Translations under genes and position numbers: made by a program | The notes under the pieces: generated by a model | The model's database searches: none | What the model was told of the DNA's origin: nothing | What the model saw: only the letters and a program-made list of their open reading frames with translations | Shown here: positions 1 to 10,101 of the stretch, one piece after another | Layout: each line of letters begins with the position of its first letter | Numbering within the stretch: the stretch's first letter is position 1 | Assembly (NCBI RefSeq): GCF_000455265.1 | Contig: NZ_HG005139.1 | Location: 2,973,554-3,037,553 of the forward strand | Source of the DNA: Paenibacillus antibioticophila | Lineage (GTDB): Bacteria; Bacillota; Bacilli; Paenibacillales; Paenibacillaceae | DNA length: 64,000 bases | Reading direction: 5' to 3'

Positions 1-104
1 CGTTTGCCTAGTTGAGTCTAATTCTACCTTTACTATATCACATCATGGGCCTCATAAGGAAATATCCGGTTTTATAAGTTGGATTACTAATGCCACGTTC
101 TGCT

Positions 105-232
105 GGCAACGTATGAAGTGTGGCTACGATCGCTGTTGTTCGCGGATTTCTTTGATTGAACCACCATAAGGAAGAAATCCGCTCACAAAGGCGAACGCTA
201 CCGCTTCTATCACCACACTTCACACTTATGCC
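105..232. repeat. Dispersed intergenic palindrome, copy A
   Basis: The ends are an imperfect inverted repeat: GGCAACGTATGAAGTGTGG on the left and CCACACTTCACACTTATGCC on the right. Inside is a perfect 11-bp inverted repeat, GCGGATTTCTT (142-152) with AAGAAATCCGC (172-182), so the whole segment can fold into one long hairpin. The left arm and the following block (CGATCGCTGTTGTTC) recur near 9984, and the arm recurs near 18976 and 49244. It sits just past the alaS stop codon. No transposase or T-tract is present, so this looks like a small non-autonomous palindromic element. The rest of 1-286 shows no convincing gene. Confidence 0.6.
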
Positions 233-286
233 TAATATCCGTATTATCAGTCCAACTAATATTGGATATATTCACATAGCAATTGA

Positions 287-2905
287 TTACTTAGCAATCA
301 GCTTAGCCGGCAGCTTCAAGGCTTCCTCCAGCTTGGAGATATCCTTTCCTCCGGCCTGAGCCATATCAGGCCGGCCGCCGCCGCCGCCGCCGCAGACAGC
401 CGCAACTTCCTTCACCAGCTTGCCGGCATGCAGCCCGCGCTTCACTTCCTCTTGCGGTACAACAACGACAAAGCTCACTTTGTCTTCTACGCTTGCACCA
501 AGTACAAGAACTGTATCCGGGAGCTTGACCTTTAGCTCGTCAGCCAGTCCTCGCAGCGCGTCCATACTGCTCGCCTGAACCTGAACCGACAACAGCTTGG
601 TATTTCCAACCTCAATCACGCGGTCTGTCAATTCGCCGGCCTCGATTGCGCTCAGCTTGCTTTGCAAAGACTCATTTTCACGGGCAAGGTCTTTAAGCTG
701 CGAATGCAATGCTTCAATACGCTTTGGCACATCGGAAACATTGGACTTAAGCAATGCCGCCGATTGCTTCAACAGCTCAAGCTGACCATCCATAAACAGA
801 TAAGCGCCTCGGCCCGTTACCGCTTCAATCCGACGAACACCGGAGCCGATACCGCTCTCGCTTACCAGCTTGAACAGGCCGATTTCGGCTGTATTGCTCA
901 CATGGCAGCCACCGCAAAGCTCCAAGCTATAAGAGCCGACTTGTACAACACGAACGATATCACCGTATTTTTCACCGAACAGAGCCATGGCTCCCATCGC
1001 CTTCGCTTCATCAATCGGCTTCAGCTCAATCTTGACATCAAGCGCCTTCCAAATCTGTTCATTCACTCGGTGCTCAATCGTCGCCAGTTCCTCAGCACTG
1101 ATGCTGCCCAAATGCGAGAAGTCGAAGCGCAGGCGATCAGCCTCCACCAAGGAGCCCGCCTGATTGACATGCTCGCCCAACGTCTCCTTAAGCGCCTTAT
1201 GCAGAAGGTGGGTCGCTGTATGGTTCTTCACCACACCGCCGCGAAGCTCCCGGTTCACCTCGGCCTTCACGCTGGAACCGCTGCGAAGCTCGCCAGCCGT
1301 AACCGTAACCTGATGCACATGCTGACCATGCGGAGCCCTGAACAAGCCTTGAACCTCAGCCGCTCCCGTTTCGCCTTGAAGCATTCCTCTATCGCTGACC
1401 TGACCGCCACTTTCTGCATAGAACGGAGTTTTCGACAGGATCACCTGGCCGCTCTGACCGGCAGTCAGAACATCCACGAACTGATCGTCCGCGATCAAGG
1501 CTATAATTTCGGAGCTAACTTCAAGCTCATTATATCCAATGAATTCTGTTTTAGTCGTAAAGTCGGACAGGACCCCTCCCTGCACCTTCATACTGCCGCT
1601 TTCATGCCGGGCCGCACGAGCGCGCTCGCGCTGTTCCTCCATTGCCGCTTCGAACCCTTCCCGGTCAACGCCGAGCCCATGTTCAGCCGCGAAATCTTCT
1701 GTCAGATCAAGCGGGAAACCATAGGTATCGTACAGCTTAAAGGCATCTGCCCCACCGATCCAAGTTTTCCCTGCCGCTTTAGCTTCGGCACTCATCTCGG
1801 CGAGAATGGCGAGACCATCGCTTAGCGTCTCATGGAAGCGCTCCTCCTCCGAGGAAATAACCTTCTCAATGAACTCGCGCTTTGTAACGACATCCGGATA
1901 GTATCCGCCCATAATATCGCCAACAGTCTCCACCAGCTGGTACATGAACGGTTTATCCAATCCGATCAGCTTGCCGTAACGCACCGCACGGCGCAGCAAA
2001 CGCCGGATAACATAGCCTCTGCCCTCATTCGATGGAAGAACACCGTCAGCAACAGCAAAGGTTACGGTACGGATATGGTCGGCGATAACCTTCAGAGCCA
2101 CATCGACGTCTTCCTTTTCCCCGTAAGTCACCTTGGCGAGACTGGTGCTCTTCTGAATAATCGGCTGGAACAAATCGGTGTCAAAGTTGGAATCCACGTC
2201 TTGCAGAAGAGAAGCAAAGCGTTCGAGACCTGCACCGGTATCAATATTTTTATTTGGCAACGGCGTATAACTGCCGTCTTTATTATGATTAAATTGGGAG
2301 AACACCAGATTCCATACCTCCAGGAATCGTTCATTCTCTCCGCCCGGATAGCATTCCGGATCGCTAAGATCCCCGTAAGCCTCTCCACGGTCGTAGAAAA
2401 TCTCGGTACATGGCCCGCACGGACCCTCGCCAATATCCCAGAAGTTGTCCTGCAGCTTAACAATCCGTTCAGCCGGAATGCCGACGACCTCGTTCCAGAG
2501 CTTGAACGCTTCCTCATCCTCGGGATACACGGTTACAGACAGCCGTTCAGGATCAAGCCCAATCCACTCTTTACCGGTCAAAAATTCCCATGCCCAGGTA
2601 ATGGCCTCCACCTTGAAGTAATCCCCGAACGAGAAGTTCCCCAGCATTTCAAAAAAGGTATGGTGACGACGCGTCTTGCCGACATTCTCAATATCGGTGG
2701 TACGAATGCATTTTTGCGAGTTGGTCAGACGCGGATTGTCAGGCTTGACCCGTCCGTCAAAATACGGCTTAAGCGGCGCCATGCCGGCACTAATCCAGAG
2801 CAGGGACGGATCATTATGGGGAACGAGCGAGGCGCTGGGCTCCACCTTATGTCCCTTTCCTTCAAAAAATTGCAGCCATTTAGAGCGAATTTCACTTGCT
2901 TTCAT
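287..2905 (-). CDS. alaS: Alanine--tRNA ligase
   Basis: Charges tRNA-Ala with alanine and edits mischarged Ser/Gly in the cytoplasm. The 872-residue protein has the usual AlaRS length and order: class II catalytic core at the N-terminus ([14 protein letters not shown] start), tRNA-recognition region, editing domain with the HTATHLLH zinc motif near residue 563 and CGGCH near residue 665, then a coiled linker and a glycine-rich C-terminal domain ending in a run of Gly and an MAQAGGK segment. The ATG at 2905 follows AGGAGG at good spacing. A T-box leader precedes it, so expression should rise when tRNA-Ala is uncharged. First gene of the Bacillus-like backbone. Identification is firm. Confidence 0.98.
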   Translation of the reverse strand: MKASEIRSKWLQFFEGKGHKVEPSASLVPHNDPSLLWISAGMAPLKPYFDGRVKPDNPRLTNSQKCIRTTDIENVGKTRRHHTFFEMLGNFSFGDYFKVEAITWAWEFLTGKEWIGLDPERLSVTVYPEDEEAFKLWNEVVGIPAERIVKLQDNFWDIGEGPCGPCTEIFYDRGEAYGDLSDPECYPGGENERFLEVWNLVFSQFNHNKDGSYTPLPNKNIDTGAGLERFASLLQDVDSNFDTDLFQPIIQKSTSLAKVTYGEKEDVDVALKVIADHIRTVTFAVADGVLPSNEGRGYVIRRLLRRAVRYGKLIGLDKPFMYQLVETVGDIMGGYYPDVVTKREFIEKVISSEEERFHETLSDGLAILAEMSAEAKAAGKTWIGGADAFKLYDTYGFPLDLTEDFAAEHGLGVDREGFEAAMEEQRERARAARHESGSMKVQGGVLSDFTTKTEFIGYNELEVSSEIIALIADDQFVDVLTAGQSGQVILSKTPFYAESGGQVSDRGMLQGETGAAEVQGLFRAPHGQHVHQVTVTAGELRSGSSVKAEVNRELRGGVVKNHTATHLLHKALKETLGEHVNQAGSLVEADRLRFDFSHLGSISAEELATIEHRVNEQIWKALDVKIELKPIDEAKAMGAMALFGEKYGDIVRVVQVGSYSLELCGGCHVSNTAEIGLFKLVSESGIGSGVRRIEAVTGRGAYLFMDGQLELLKQSAALLKSNVSDVPKRIEALHSQLKDLARENESLQSKLSAIEAGELTDRVIEVGNTKLLSVQVQASSMDALRGLADELKVKLPDTVLVLGASVEDKVSFVVVVPQEEVKRGLHAGKLVKEVAAVCGGGGGGRPDMAQAGGKDISKLEEALKLPAKLIAK

Positions 2906-2956
2906 CTATAACATCCTCCTGTACCATGAAATGTGAAGCAAAATGGTGCCAAACAG

Positions 2957-3258
2957 AAAAAACGCCCCTGAATATCAGGGACGATTATCTCGCGGTACCA
3001 CCCTGGTTATCGCTTCTGAAATAGACATCACAGAAGGCGATCGCCTTGTACGGTCCGATAACGGGCACCAGCCGGTGAATTTTTAACTCACACTCGGAAA
3101 ACAGCGTTTCTGTCCGGCGAGATTCGGGTTCTTTCAGCCATTCCCCGAGTATTACGTCAGTAAACTACGTATCGCAGCGGGGAAGGAACACCTTCTCTGG
3201 GAAAATCGGGCGGACATACTTTTTTTCGTCAACGTTTTTATCAGCATGCAGACATATA
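2957..3258 (-). promoter_or_regulatory. T-box leader of alaS
   Basis: Read on the minus strand, the T-box sequence AGGGTGGTACCGCG lies at 2991-3004 and is followed by a terminator hairpin (GTCCCTGATATTCAGGGGC plus a T-run, 2957-2982). This is the canonical antiterminator/terminator arrangement of a tRNA-sensing T-box riboswitch. An AGTA S-turn-like element and an AGAGA segment lie upstream as expected for Stem I. GCT and GCG (both Ala codons) occur where the specifier loop should be, but I could not fold the stem well enough to pick one. It should read through to alaS when tRNA-Ala is uncharged. Confidence 0.93.
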
Positions 3259-3263
3259 AATTT

Positions 3264-3292
3264 AGTATATAAGCGGACCTCTCTGCTGTCAA
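3264..3292 (-). promoter_or_regulatory. Sigma-A promoter of alaS
   Basis: On the minus strand TTGACA (3287-3292) is separated by exactly 17 bp from TATACT (3264-3269), a near-consensus vegetative promoter. Transcription would start near 3257, giving a leader of about 350 nt that carries the T-box. Confidence 0.85.
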
Positions 3293-3323
3293 TCTGCTTC
3301 ACAGCGCTTTAAATTTGGCGCAG

Positions 3324-4391
3324 CTAAGCTGTTTTCCTGCGAATGTAGTACGCGTAGAAATGCTGGATTACCACTTTGCATACGGCGAAGAAAGGGACAG
3401 CCAATACGAGACCGATGATCCCGCCGATCTCCCCTCCGACAAGCAGAGCGAAAATAATAAACATCGGGTGCAAATGCAAGGTTCTGCCTACGACTTGAGG
3501 TGAAATAATATTGCTCTCCACCGTCTGGCAGATCATATTGACGAGCAGCACCAGCAGGACCATTTTCCACGAAATCGTGGTTGCCATCAGCATGGCAGGA
3601 GCCGCTCCCAGGAACGGTCCCACATAGGGAATGATGTTGCACACGGCAACAATGCCTGCGAGCAGCAGGGCAAAGGGCATTCCGATGATCATATAACCAA
3701 TATAGGCAAGCACGCCAATAATCACGCAGACCAGCAATTGACCGCGAATGTAATTGCCCAGCGCCTCATCGATATCCTTAAGCAAAGTTACAATGGACTT
3801 TCTGCGCGATTTCGGAAGGACACGCAATATCATGCGCTCTATCGATTCGAAATCCTTTAGCATGTAAAAAATCAAGAACGGTACGATAAACGCGTTAAAT
3901 ACAACGCCAAGCGTGGTTCCCAGATTATCCAGAAAGCCCGAGATGGAAGCCGCAAGCCGATGCTCCAGCTGAAAAAACCAATTATTCATTCCCATTCGAA
4001 TACTCCCCGGAAAAATCCCCTCATCCCAACGATTCATAAGCTGCTGCGTCTGAAAGGTAATCTGGGGCAAATGCTCGCCAAGCTCCTCCACCTGCTCAAC
4101 GAACATCGGAATGACATTCATTAGAATCACGGCCAGGCTGGTCAGGAATACCGCATAGATCAGCAGCACCGCCGCTGTCCGTGGAACCTTCCGGCTGCCT
4201 AGCATACGAACAATAGGATTCAAGACATATGAGATGATCATCGCAACAATAAATGGGGCGAAGATCGTGCTGAGAAACCGGTAGACCACTGCAAACAAGG
4301 GACGCAGCAGCCAAATGAAATACAAGATGACCAAACCAAGAAGCAGCCATACCCCGTAACGAAAAGCTTTACTCTTCATCAATTGCTCCAT
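3324..4391 (-). CDS. AI-2E family transporter (YrrI-like membrane protein)
   Basis: Multi-pass membrane protein of the PerM/AI-2E exporter family. The 355-residue form starting MEQLMKSKAFRYG is preferred because a GAAGGGGG ribosome site precedes the ATG at 4391; a longer reading frame upstream lacks one. Hydrophobic segments are visible near residues 15-70, and again in the second half, including a long PFLIFYMLKDF region typical of this family and a conserved late segment IVGVLAYIGYMIIGMPFALLLAG-like region. The transported substrate is not known from sequence. Its place next to alaS matches yrrI of Bacillus. It ends about 60 bp before the alaS promoter. Confidence 0.85.
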   Translation of the reverse strand: MEQLMKSKAFRYGVWLLLGLVILYFIWLLRPLFAVVYRFLSTIFAPFIVAMIISYVLNPIVRMLGSRKVPRTAAVLLIYAVFLTSLAVILMNVIPMFVEQVEELGEHLPQITFQTQQLMNRWDEGIFPGSIRMGMNNWFFQLEHRLAASISGFLDNLGTTLGVVFNAFIVPFLIFYMLKDFESIERMILRVLPKSRRKSIVTLLKDIDEALGNYIRGQLLVCVIIGVLAYIGYMIIGMPFALLLAGIVAVCNIIPYVGPFLGAAPAMLMATTISWKMVLLVLLVNMICQTVESNIISPQVVGRTLHLHPMFIIFALLVGGEIGGIIGLVLAVPFFAVCKVVIQHFYAYYIRRKTA

Positions 4392-4454
4392 CCTTGTGTC
4401 CCCCTTCCGGAACTCGGAGTCGGACCAGCTATGATGAAAGTATATGCCCTTCTG

Positions 4455-4516
4455 AAAAAAAATAATCGCCGTCCGCAAATCCGCATTTCACGGAGAGGCA
4501 GCACGGCGACGATACC
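4455..4516 (-). terminator. Terminator of the mannitol operon
   Basis: On the minus strand, downstream of mtlD, TCGCCGT pairs with ACGGCGA across a structured loop and is followed by a run of eight T residues. This fits a Rho-independent terminator separating mtlD from the yrrI-like gene. Confidence 0.7.
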
Positions 4517-4534
4517 GATCATTCTTTGTGTTAA

Positions 4535-5689
4535 CTAGATACGGGATTGAAGAATTTCATATTGCTTCATCACTTCCTGATGTACCGGATGGGAGTCAGG
4601 AATTTGCGAATATTTACTGATGGTATAAGCCGGACCATGCTCCTTAAGCGTTGTCTGTACTTCTTTCGCTTCAGGATCATCTGCTGCGTTAAAGAACAGA
4701 GCTGCGGCCATTGTTCTCGCCAAGTACAAATACCCGGTGCCAAGCTCATGTCCGCGCAATGCCGGCAAAGTCAGACGATCAAGCGGGGACAGCTTGCGGA
4801 TAGGAGAACGCCCTACCCGGGCTACCTCATCCTTGAGAGCCGGATTCCGGAAGCGCTCCAGCGTGGTTGCAATGTAGACTTCATGCTCTTTTGAATCGAA
4901 GCCGTGCTTAGCAACCAGCATCGCTCCTGTTTCTTTCAGAACAGATGCCACATGGTTGACGACCTCGGCATCATTCATCGCTGTCTGAATCGTATCATAT
5001 TCATGCAGGTTTCCAATGTAGGCAGCCGAGCAATGGCCCGTATTCACCGTAAACAGCTTTCGCTCGATATAAGGCTCAAGATGCTCTACATACTTGACTC
5101 CTTCAATCACGCGATGCTCCGGAAGCAGTTGAGATTTATCCACAACCCATTCGAAGAAGGGCTCCACCACAACCTTCAGAATATCCTCATGCTGCTGCAG
5201 CGGCACGATACGATCCACGGCGGCATCCGGGAAGGCAATATGCTCATCCGCGTACTTTCTTCCTTCAGCATCCAGCTGTTCATAGACCAGCTGCTTCAAT
5301 TGAGAGCTTGCGCCGATGGCATTCTCGCAGGCAATAATATGTAGGGGTGCCGATCCGCGTTCTGCGCGCTGGAGGATGCCATTGGCAATAGCTCCGGCAA
5401 TATGCTTCAGGATAGAGACACCGACAGCAGTCGTGACCAGATCCGCTTCAGCGATGGCTTCAACCAGCTCAGCCGTTTCTGTATTGCTGTTCACCGCAGT
5501 TACCCCGGTAACAATCGTTGTCTCCTGTTTCTCATCCGCCAGGGTTACAGGATATTCTTTACGCTCCTTCAAGGCGTCGACAAGACGCTCGTTGACGTCG
5601 GCAAAGCATACCTCATATCCGGAACGGGCCAAAAGCAGCCCGATGAATCCCCGTCCGATATTCCCCGCTCCAAAATGGACTGCCTTCAT
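4535..5689 (-). CDS. mtlD: Mannitol-1-phosphate 5-dehydrogenase
   Basis: Oxidises mannitol 1-phosphate to fructose 6-phosphate with NAD+, feeding glycolysis. The 384-residue protein begins with a Rossmann dinucleotide motif FGAGNIGRGFIG (residues 6-17), and carries the family segment NTGHCSAAYIGNLHEY in the middle and a conserved PIRKLSPLDRL region toward the end. The start ATG overlaps the mtlF stop by 4 bp (ATGA), implying translational coupling. It is the last gene of mtlA-mtlR-mtlF-mtlD and is followed by a terminator. Confidence 0.97.
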   Translation of the reverse strand: MKAVHFGAGNIGRGFIGLLLARSGYEVCFADVNERLVDALKERKEYPVTLADEKQETTIVTGVTAVNSNTETAELVEAIAEADLVTTAVGVSILKHIAGAIANGILQRAERGSAPLHIIACENAIGASSQLKQLVYEQLDAEGRKYADEHIAFPDAAVDRIVPLQQHEDILKVVVEPFFEWVVDKSQLLPEHRVIEGVKYVEHLEPYIERKLFTVNTGHCSAAYIGNLHEYDTIQTAMNDAEVVNHVASVLKETGAMLVAKHGFDSKEHEVYIATTLERFRNPALKDEVARVGRSPIRKLSPLDRLTLPALRGHELGTGYLYLARTMAAALFFNAADDPEAKEVQTTLKEHGPAYTISKYSQIPDSHPVHQEVMKQYEILQSRI

Positions 5690-6126
5690 GCGAAATCTCC
5701 TCCTTGGAAGATGGCTAGAATTTCTTCCTTCGTCCGGGCATCCATGACCTTCTCAATGCTGTCATCATCCGAGAAAATCATGGCAACCTGCGTCAAAATC
5801 CCCATGTGCTCGCCGCCTGCTCCAGCAATGCCGATCACGACAAACGCAGGCTCATCCCCGCCAAAATCAATCCCTTCCGGAAAGCGTACAATCGACATCC
5901 CCGTCGATTTAACCAGGGACTTGGCTTCTTTGGTGCCATGGGGTATTGCCAGTCCGCCCCCCATATAGGTGGATACAATTTCTTCGCGTTCCAGCATCTT
6001 ATCCACGTAATCCTCAGTAACATGGCCCGCTTTTACTAACAATTCACCAGCCAGGCGGATGGCTTCATTTTTATGACTTGCTTTCGCATCCAATACAATT
6101 TTCTCTGTAGACAGTATGCTCATCAA
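5686..6126 (-). CDS. mtlF: PTS mannitol transporter subunit IIA
   Basis: Carries phosphate from HPr to the IIB domain of MtlA during mannitol uptake. The 146-residue protein is a stand-alone EIIA of the mannitol/fructose type; the phosphorylated His lies in GGGLAIPHGT near residue 63. Cytoplasmic. It starts 42 bp after mtlR and overlaps mtlD by 4 bp. A GAGAGAGAAT-like purine stretch serves as ribosome site. Confidence 0.96.
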   Translation of the reverse strand: MMSILSTEKIVLDAKASHKNEAIRLAGELLVKAGHVTEDYVDKMLEREEIVSTYMGGGLAIPHGTKEAKSLVKSTGMSIVRFPEGIDFGGDEPAFVVIGIAGAGGEHMGILTQVAMIFSDDDSIEKVMDARTKEEILAIFQGGDFA

Positions 6127-6168
6127 TTCTCTCTCCTTCAGTCAGATTTTGTTCTGAAGCTAATATTA

Positions 6169-8247
6169 TTAGTTATTCTCAAAAAAAGACAGCAGCTCTT
6201 CAGCCAATTCATTACGAATCTGCTCCTCGGAGCCGACTTCCAGCAACTGAACCACTTCAGCCTTCAGCAGCAAGGAACTGATCTCGCTTAATACCTCAAG
6301 GCTCTCCCTTGATAATTCGCGATTAGCGAGCATTAATAGAATGACCTGGACGGGCTCTCCTTGACCTAATAGCATCGGTTGAGTCAATCTGAATAAGGAA
6401 ACAGCCCTGTTGTGGATGAACCTGCTTCTCGTGTGAAACAATGCTAGTGAAGTGCCAGGAATAATCTGGGTCGCCATACGCTCCCGATCCGTCAACCTTT
6501 GCACGACCGCCGGAACATCTGCAATCATTCCATCTTCGCTTCCGGCCCCCGAGGCATTCATTAGCTCCAGCGCTTCCCCCAAGATTCCTTCCAGGGACCA
6601 ATCGGTATTATCCAATTCATACAGCCGGAAGCCTTTTAGCAGGGAGACGATTTCATGAAGCATGTTCCCCAGCTTTACAAGCCGGTGAATCGCCCTCTCC
6701 TCCTGGAAGTCCGCCTGCCTGGGAGCCGAGCGCTCCCGCAGTGTGATGCTCTGGATATGGTTAAGCAGCCGTTCCACATCCTCCTGGCTTAGCAGCGGGC
6801 TCAAGCGGATGTAGCGATCCTCAGGAATCGGCAGATTAATCGTTGAAATAATAAGATCATAATCCTCCTCCGGAAGCCTTGCTGCTTCATACCAGGAAGC
6901 ATTACGAAGCACTTCAATCTGAGGCATCTCCTTGGCCAGCCTTGTAGCCAACAGCTTGGATGAGCTAAGGCCGCTGGAGCAGACCAGAATCGCCTTCACA
7001 TTTCTGCCCAGCTGGCTTAACCGTTCGGCCGAGGCGCCAAAGTGCATGACCAGAAAACCGATCTCCTCGTCAGGCACTTCGAAGCCGCCTTTAATTTCAT
7101 TGACAGAAGAGCGCATCACCTTGAACAATTCTTCGTAATCCTTGCGAATCGCACTGAGCAGCGGGTTGCGGATTCTTGCTCCTTCCTTGATCCGTTTCAG
7201 TGCCGGATTCAAATGCTCTTGAAGCCCGACACGAAGCGATCGATCTTCATGAAAGGGCAGTCCTGTTCGCTTGACCACCTCTTCAATCAGACGCTCGACA
7301 ATATCCATGATTTCCAGATCGACACGGGCTAATTCCGGCGAATCCTCCCGGGCCGCCAGAAATAGTCTTGCGATATGATGAATTTCCCCCGGAGGCAGTT
7401 GAATGTCGAACTCCCGCTCCAGCGCGCCTGCAATTTGTCTGGCCTGGTCGATGACCTGTTGTTCTCCGCCCTCTGCCTGCAGATCTGCCTCTTGAATCTC
7501 AATGACCCGGCCCGAGGCAACCCTGGTTAGCATCACGGATAGAGCGATCAGTAGCGAGGTATAATGCTGCTCACTCAGCCTCTCGGTCCAATCCCAGTTC
7601 ATATCCCAAAGACTGTTCTCCAATTGCAGCAAGTTCGCTTTGCCTGCAAGCTGCAGGAGTCGGCGGGTAACCAAGCCTTCCTTAGAGGGGGAATTCCCGA
7701 TCAGATCTGAATATTCCAGCTCATCGGAAGCAATTTGGGCAATCGCTGCGCGAATATTCTCTTCTTCCCCTTCAATCTCTACACCGTAGCCCCTGCGCCG
7801 AATCAAGTTTAGCTTGAGTTTGGACAGCTCAGACTCCAGTACATCGAGATCATTGCTGATCGTTGCCGAGGTTACGTTCATCGTGTGGGCGAGAGCAAAC
7901 ATTTTAACCGGCTCCACAGCCTCCAGCAGCTCGCACATTAACAGAATCAGCCGTTCCTCGCCGGAGAAGTCTGTCGGCTTGACGGACAGCACCGTTTCAC
8001 GGAACTCCTTGAGCGTCTCTTCTCCCGGAACTTCTCCGCCCAGCAGGCGAATCGATATGCCGGTTCCCGATTTACGGTACAGCTCGAGACCGTAAGGGCT
8101 CAGTCTTAAGGCCAAATCATCCATCTCCCGGTGCACTGTGCGCACACTCACGGAGATTGTCTCTGCGATTTCGGCGGCTGTCACCCCGTTTTTCCGGTTC
8201 AGGAGAAACATGAGAATTTGCCTTTGTCTTGCGGAAAATCTCCTCAT
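6169..8247 (-). CDS. mtlR: Mannitol operon transcriptional activator, PRD/PTS-domain type
   Basis: A 692-residue BglG/LevR-type activator. The N-terminus has DeoR-like and Mga-like helix-turn-helix segments (MRRFSARQRQILMFLLNRKNGVTAAEIAETI, split by the family linker), then two PTS regulation domains (PRD) across roughly residues 190-410. An EIIB-like domain follows with its Cys in ILVCSSGLSSSK near residue 422, and an EIIA-like domain with His in ALFHTRS near residue 603. In characterised MtlR proteins, phosphorylation of these sites by HPr and by MtlA/MtlF sets activity. Located between mtlA and mtlF, the order known from Geobacillus rather than B. subtilis. Confidence 0.94.
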   Translation of the reverse strand: MRRFSARQRQILMFLLNRKNGVTAAEIAETISVSVRTVHREMDDLALRLSPYGLELYRKSGTGISIRLLGGEVPGEETLKEFRETVLSVKPTDFSGEERLILLMCELLEAVEPVKMFALAHTMNVTSATISNDLDVLESELSKLKLNLIRRRGYGVEIEGEEENIRAAIAQIASDELEYSDLIGNSPSKEGLVTRRLLQLAGKANLLQLENSLWDMNWDWTERLSEQHYTSLLIALSVMLTRVASGRVIEIQEADLQAEGGEQQVIDQARQIAGALEREFDIQLPPGEIHHIARLFLAAREDSPELARVDLEIMDIVERLIEEVVKRTGLPFHEDRSLRVGLQEHLNPALKRIKEGARIRNPLLSAIRKDYEELFKVMRSSVNEIKGGFEVPDEEIGFLVMHFGASAERLSQLGRNVKAILVCSSGLSSSKLLATRLAKEMPQIEVLRNASWYEAARLPEEDYDLIISTINLPIPEDRYIRLSPLLSQEDVERLLNHIQSITLRERSAPRQADFQEERAIHRLVKLGNMLHEIVSLLKGFRLYELDNTDWSLEGILGEALELMNASGAGSEDGMIADVPAVVQRLTDRERMATQIIPGTSLALFHTRSRFIHNRAVSLFRLTQPMLLGQGEPVQVILLMLANRELSRESLEVLSEISSLLLKAEVVQLLEVGSEEQIRNELAEELLSFFENN

Positions 8248-8274
8248 TTCATCCCTCCCGCATAAAACTAAGAT

Positions 8275-8301
8275 AAACGCTGGAGGGGTGCTCCAGCGTT
8301 T
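8275..8301 (-). terminator. Intercistronic hairpin between mtlA and mtlR
   Basis: A perfect 11-bp stem, AAACGCTGGAG with CTCCAGCGTTT, closes a 5-nt loop in the 87-bp gap. The T-tract on the minus strand is weak (GTTTATCTTAGTTTT), so partial termination or mRNA processing that lowers mtlR relative to mtlA is more likely than full stop. Confidence 0.6.
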
Positions 8302-8334
8302 TTAGGGAACGCAGTGATGATATCACGAATGCTG

Positions 8335-9759
8335 TTAGCCTTTCAAACGGTCAACGAGCTCATCGTACTTCGGACTCTTCAGGAAGTTATCGATGGAGAT
8401 ATGCTCGGCATCCGGTTTGGCAATTCTGGCGCGTTCAGTTAATTGATTCTGTGTAATGACGATATCCGCATCTGCAGGAATTTCACTTACCGCCGAGTTC
8501 ACGACAGTTACGTTAACACCTGCTTCCTGCATCTTCTTGCGGAGGATCGAAGCGCCCATGGCACTGGAGCCCATTCCTGCATCACAAGAGAAGACGATCT
8601 TATTCACATTTTCTTTGCGAACGCCTGATTGCGCGGCAGGAGCGGCGGAAGCGCCGGCAGCCTTCATTTGACGGCTCTTCTCGGCAGCTTCTTCCAGAGA
8701 AGTTTCGTCTTCTTTTTGTTTACCCGTTTTCAGCAGCAATGCCGCAATCAGGAACGATACGATCGTTGCCGTGATAACACCGGAGAATACCGGAAGCAAG
8801 CCGCCCTTAGGAGCCATGGCAATGTAAGCAAAGATACTGCCCGGCGCTGGAGCTGCGACCAAACCTGCATTGAACAGCTGGAACGTGAATGTACCTGTCA
8901 CACCGCCGCCAATTGCGGCTAGAATCAGACGAGGATTCATCAGGATGTACGGGAAGTAAATCTCATGAATACCTCCGAAGAAATGAATAATCGCAGCGCC
9001 TGGAGCAGATTGCTTAGCCGATCCTTTACCCACCAGCATGTAAGCAAGCAGGATGCCAAGACCAGGGCCTGGATTGGATTCAAGCATGAAGATTACGGAT
9101 TTACCAACCCGAAGCGATTCCTCCAATGCGATCGGGCCCAATACCCCGTGGTTAATGGCATTATTCAGGAACAGTACCTTTGCTGGCTCAATCAGAACGT
9201 TTACAAGCGGCAGCAGGCCTGCTCCTACCAGAACGTCTACGCCTGAAGACAACGCTTTAGTGATTACTTCAACGAAAGGACCAATCCCTGTCAAAGCGGC
9301 GATTGCCAGCAATGCACCAAGAATACCCAGCGAAAAGTTGTTGACAAGCATTTCGAAGCCGGACTTGATTTTTCCATCAACCAACTTATCAAATTGCTTC
9401 AAAATCCATGCGGACAAAGGACCTACGATCATTGCCCCCAAGAACATTGGAATGGATGCGCCGACAACGACACCCATGGTTGCAACTGCACCGATAACCG
9501 CACCGCGCTTGCCGTGAATCATGGATCCGCCTGTATAGCCGATCAGGAGCGGGAGCAAATATTTGATCATTGGGTCTACAAGTGTAGCCAGTGTTTCATT
9601 TGGAAGCCACCCTGAAGAGATAAACAAAGCAGTAATCAGACCCCAGGCGATAAATGCCCCGATATTCGGCATCACCATCCCGCTGAGCAAACGCCCGAAT
9701 TGCTGGACCCGTACTCTTACCCCTCCACCGGATTTTGTTTCTGCTGTTTCCATACTCAT
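8335..9759 (-). CDS. mtlA: PTS mannitol transporter subunit IICB
   Basis: Membrane permease that imports mannitol and phosphorylates it to mannitol 1-phosphate. The 474 residues comprise an EIIC membrane domain (about residues 15-345, many hydrophobic helices, with GGIHEIYFPYILMNPRL as a family signature), a charged linker, and a C-terminal EIIB domain whose phosphocysteine lies in FSCDAGMGSS near residue 393. EIIA is separate (mtlF). The ATG at 9759 follows AAGGAGG. First gene of the operon. Confidence 0.97.
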   Translation of the reverse strand: MSMETAETKSGGGVRVRVQQFGRLLSGMVMPNIGAFIAWGLITALFISSGWLPNETLATLVDPMIKYLLPLLIGYTGGSMIHGKRGAVIGAVATMGVVVGASIPMFLGAMIVGPLSAWILKQFDKLVDGKIKSGFEMLVNNFSLGILGALLAIAALTGIGPFVEVITKALSSGVDVLVGAGLLPLVNVLIEPAKVLFLNNAINHGVLGPIALEESLRVGKSVIFMLESNPGPGLGILLAYMLVGKGSAKQSAPGAAIIHFFGGIHEIYFPYILMNPRLILAAIGGGVTGTFTFQLFNAGLVAAPAPGSIFAYIAMAPKGGLLPVFSGVITATIVSFLIAALLLKTGKQKEDETSLEEAAEKSRQMKAAGASAAPAAQSGVRKENVNKIVFSCDAGMGSSAMGASILRKKMQEAGVNVTVVNSAVSEIPADADIVITQNQLTERARIAKPDAEHISIDNFLKSPKYDELVDRLKG

Positions 9760-9836
9760 ATCTTGAACCTCCTTGGAAGCTTATATCGAAAGCTTGAGGG
9801 GAGCTGCCCTCGTGCTCTTCTTAACTCCATCCTATT

Positions 9837-9850
9837 TCATAGCGCTTTCA
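9837..9850 (-). promoter_or_regulatory. Candidate cre (CcpA) site before mtlA
   Basis: On the minus strand TGAAAGCGCTATGA matches the catabolite-responsive element TGWNANCGNTNWCA at all but one defined position. It lies about 80 bp before the mtlA start, where CcpA could repress mannitol uptake in glucose. I see no clear -35/-10 pair to anchor it. The rest of 9851-9983 shows no gene. Confidence 0.5.
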
Positions 9851-9983
9851 TTATCAATGAATTGAAAATGTGATTTCGTCATGATCATTGTTGTCAATAT
9901 TTAAATGTCCTGTTGTAGCTTTTGCCGCGGCACTTTGAACTATGCGGGGAAATTGCAGGTTGAGCCAGTGATTGTACGCTGGA

Positions 9984-10078
9984 GGCAACGTGAGGAGTGT
10001 TCTTACGATCGCTATTGTTCCGGGTTTTTCTGACTGAACTAAAAAAGCAGCGGTAAGAGTTCACACTCCACCGCTGCA
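9984..10078. repeat. Dispersed intergenic palindrome, copy B
   Basis: Starts with GGCAACGTGAGGAGTGT and continues with TTACGATCGCTATTGTTC and TTTTTCTGACTGAAC, matching copy A (105-232) over the first 55 bp. The right half has been replaced or has diverged into a terminator stem, so only the arm GTTCACACTCC of the family right end is left. It lies between mtlA and the zinc-ribbon gene. Confidence 0.55.
10041..10077 (-). terminator. Terminator after the zinc-ribbon gene
   Basis: On the minus strand GCAGCGGT pairs perfectly with ACCGCTGC over a 15-nt loop and is followed by six T residues. It lies 25 bp past the stop of the small zinc-ribbon gene and overlaps repeat copy B, suggesting the repeat has been co-opted as a terminator. 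Confidence 0.8.
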
Positions 10079-10101
10079 TTCAAACCGATATCTATTTTAC
10101 T

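Noticed and set aside
662..2911. Long plus-strand open frames (387 and 359 codons) opposite alaS
   Set aside because: They lie wholly antisense to a conserved gene and have no recognisable domains or ribosome sites.
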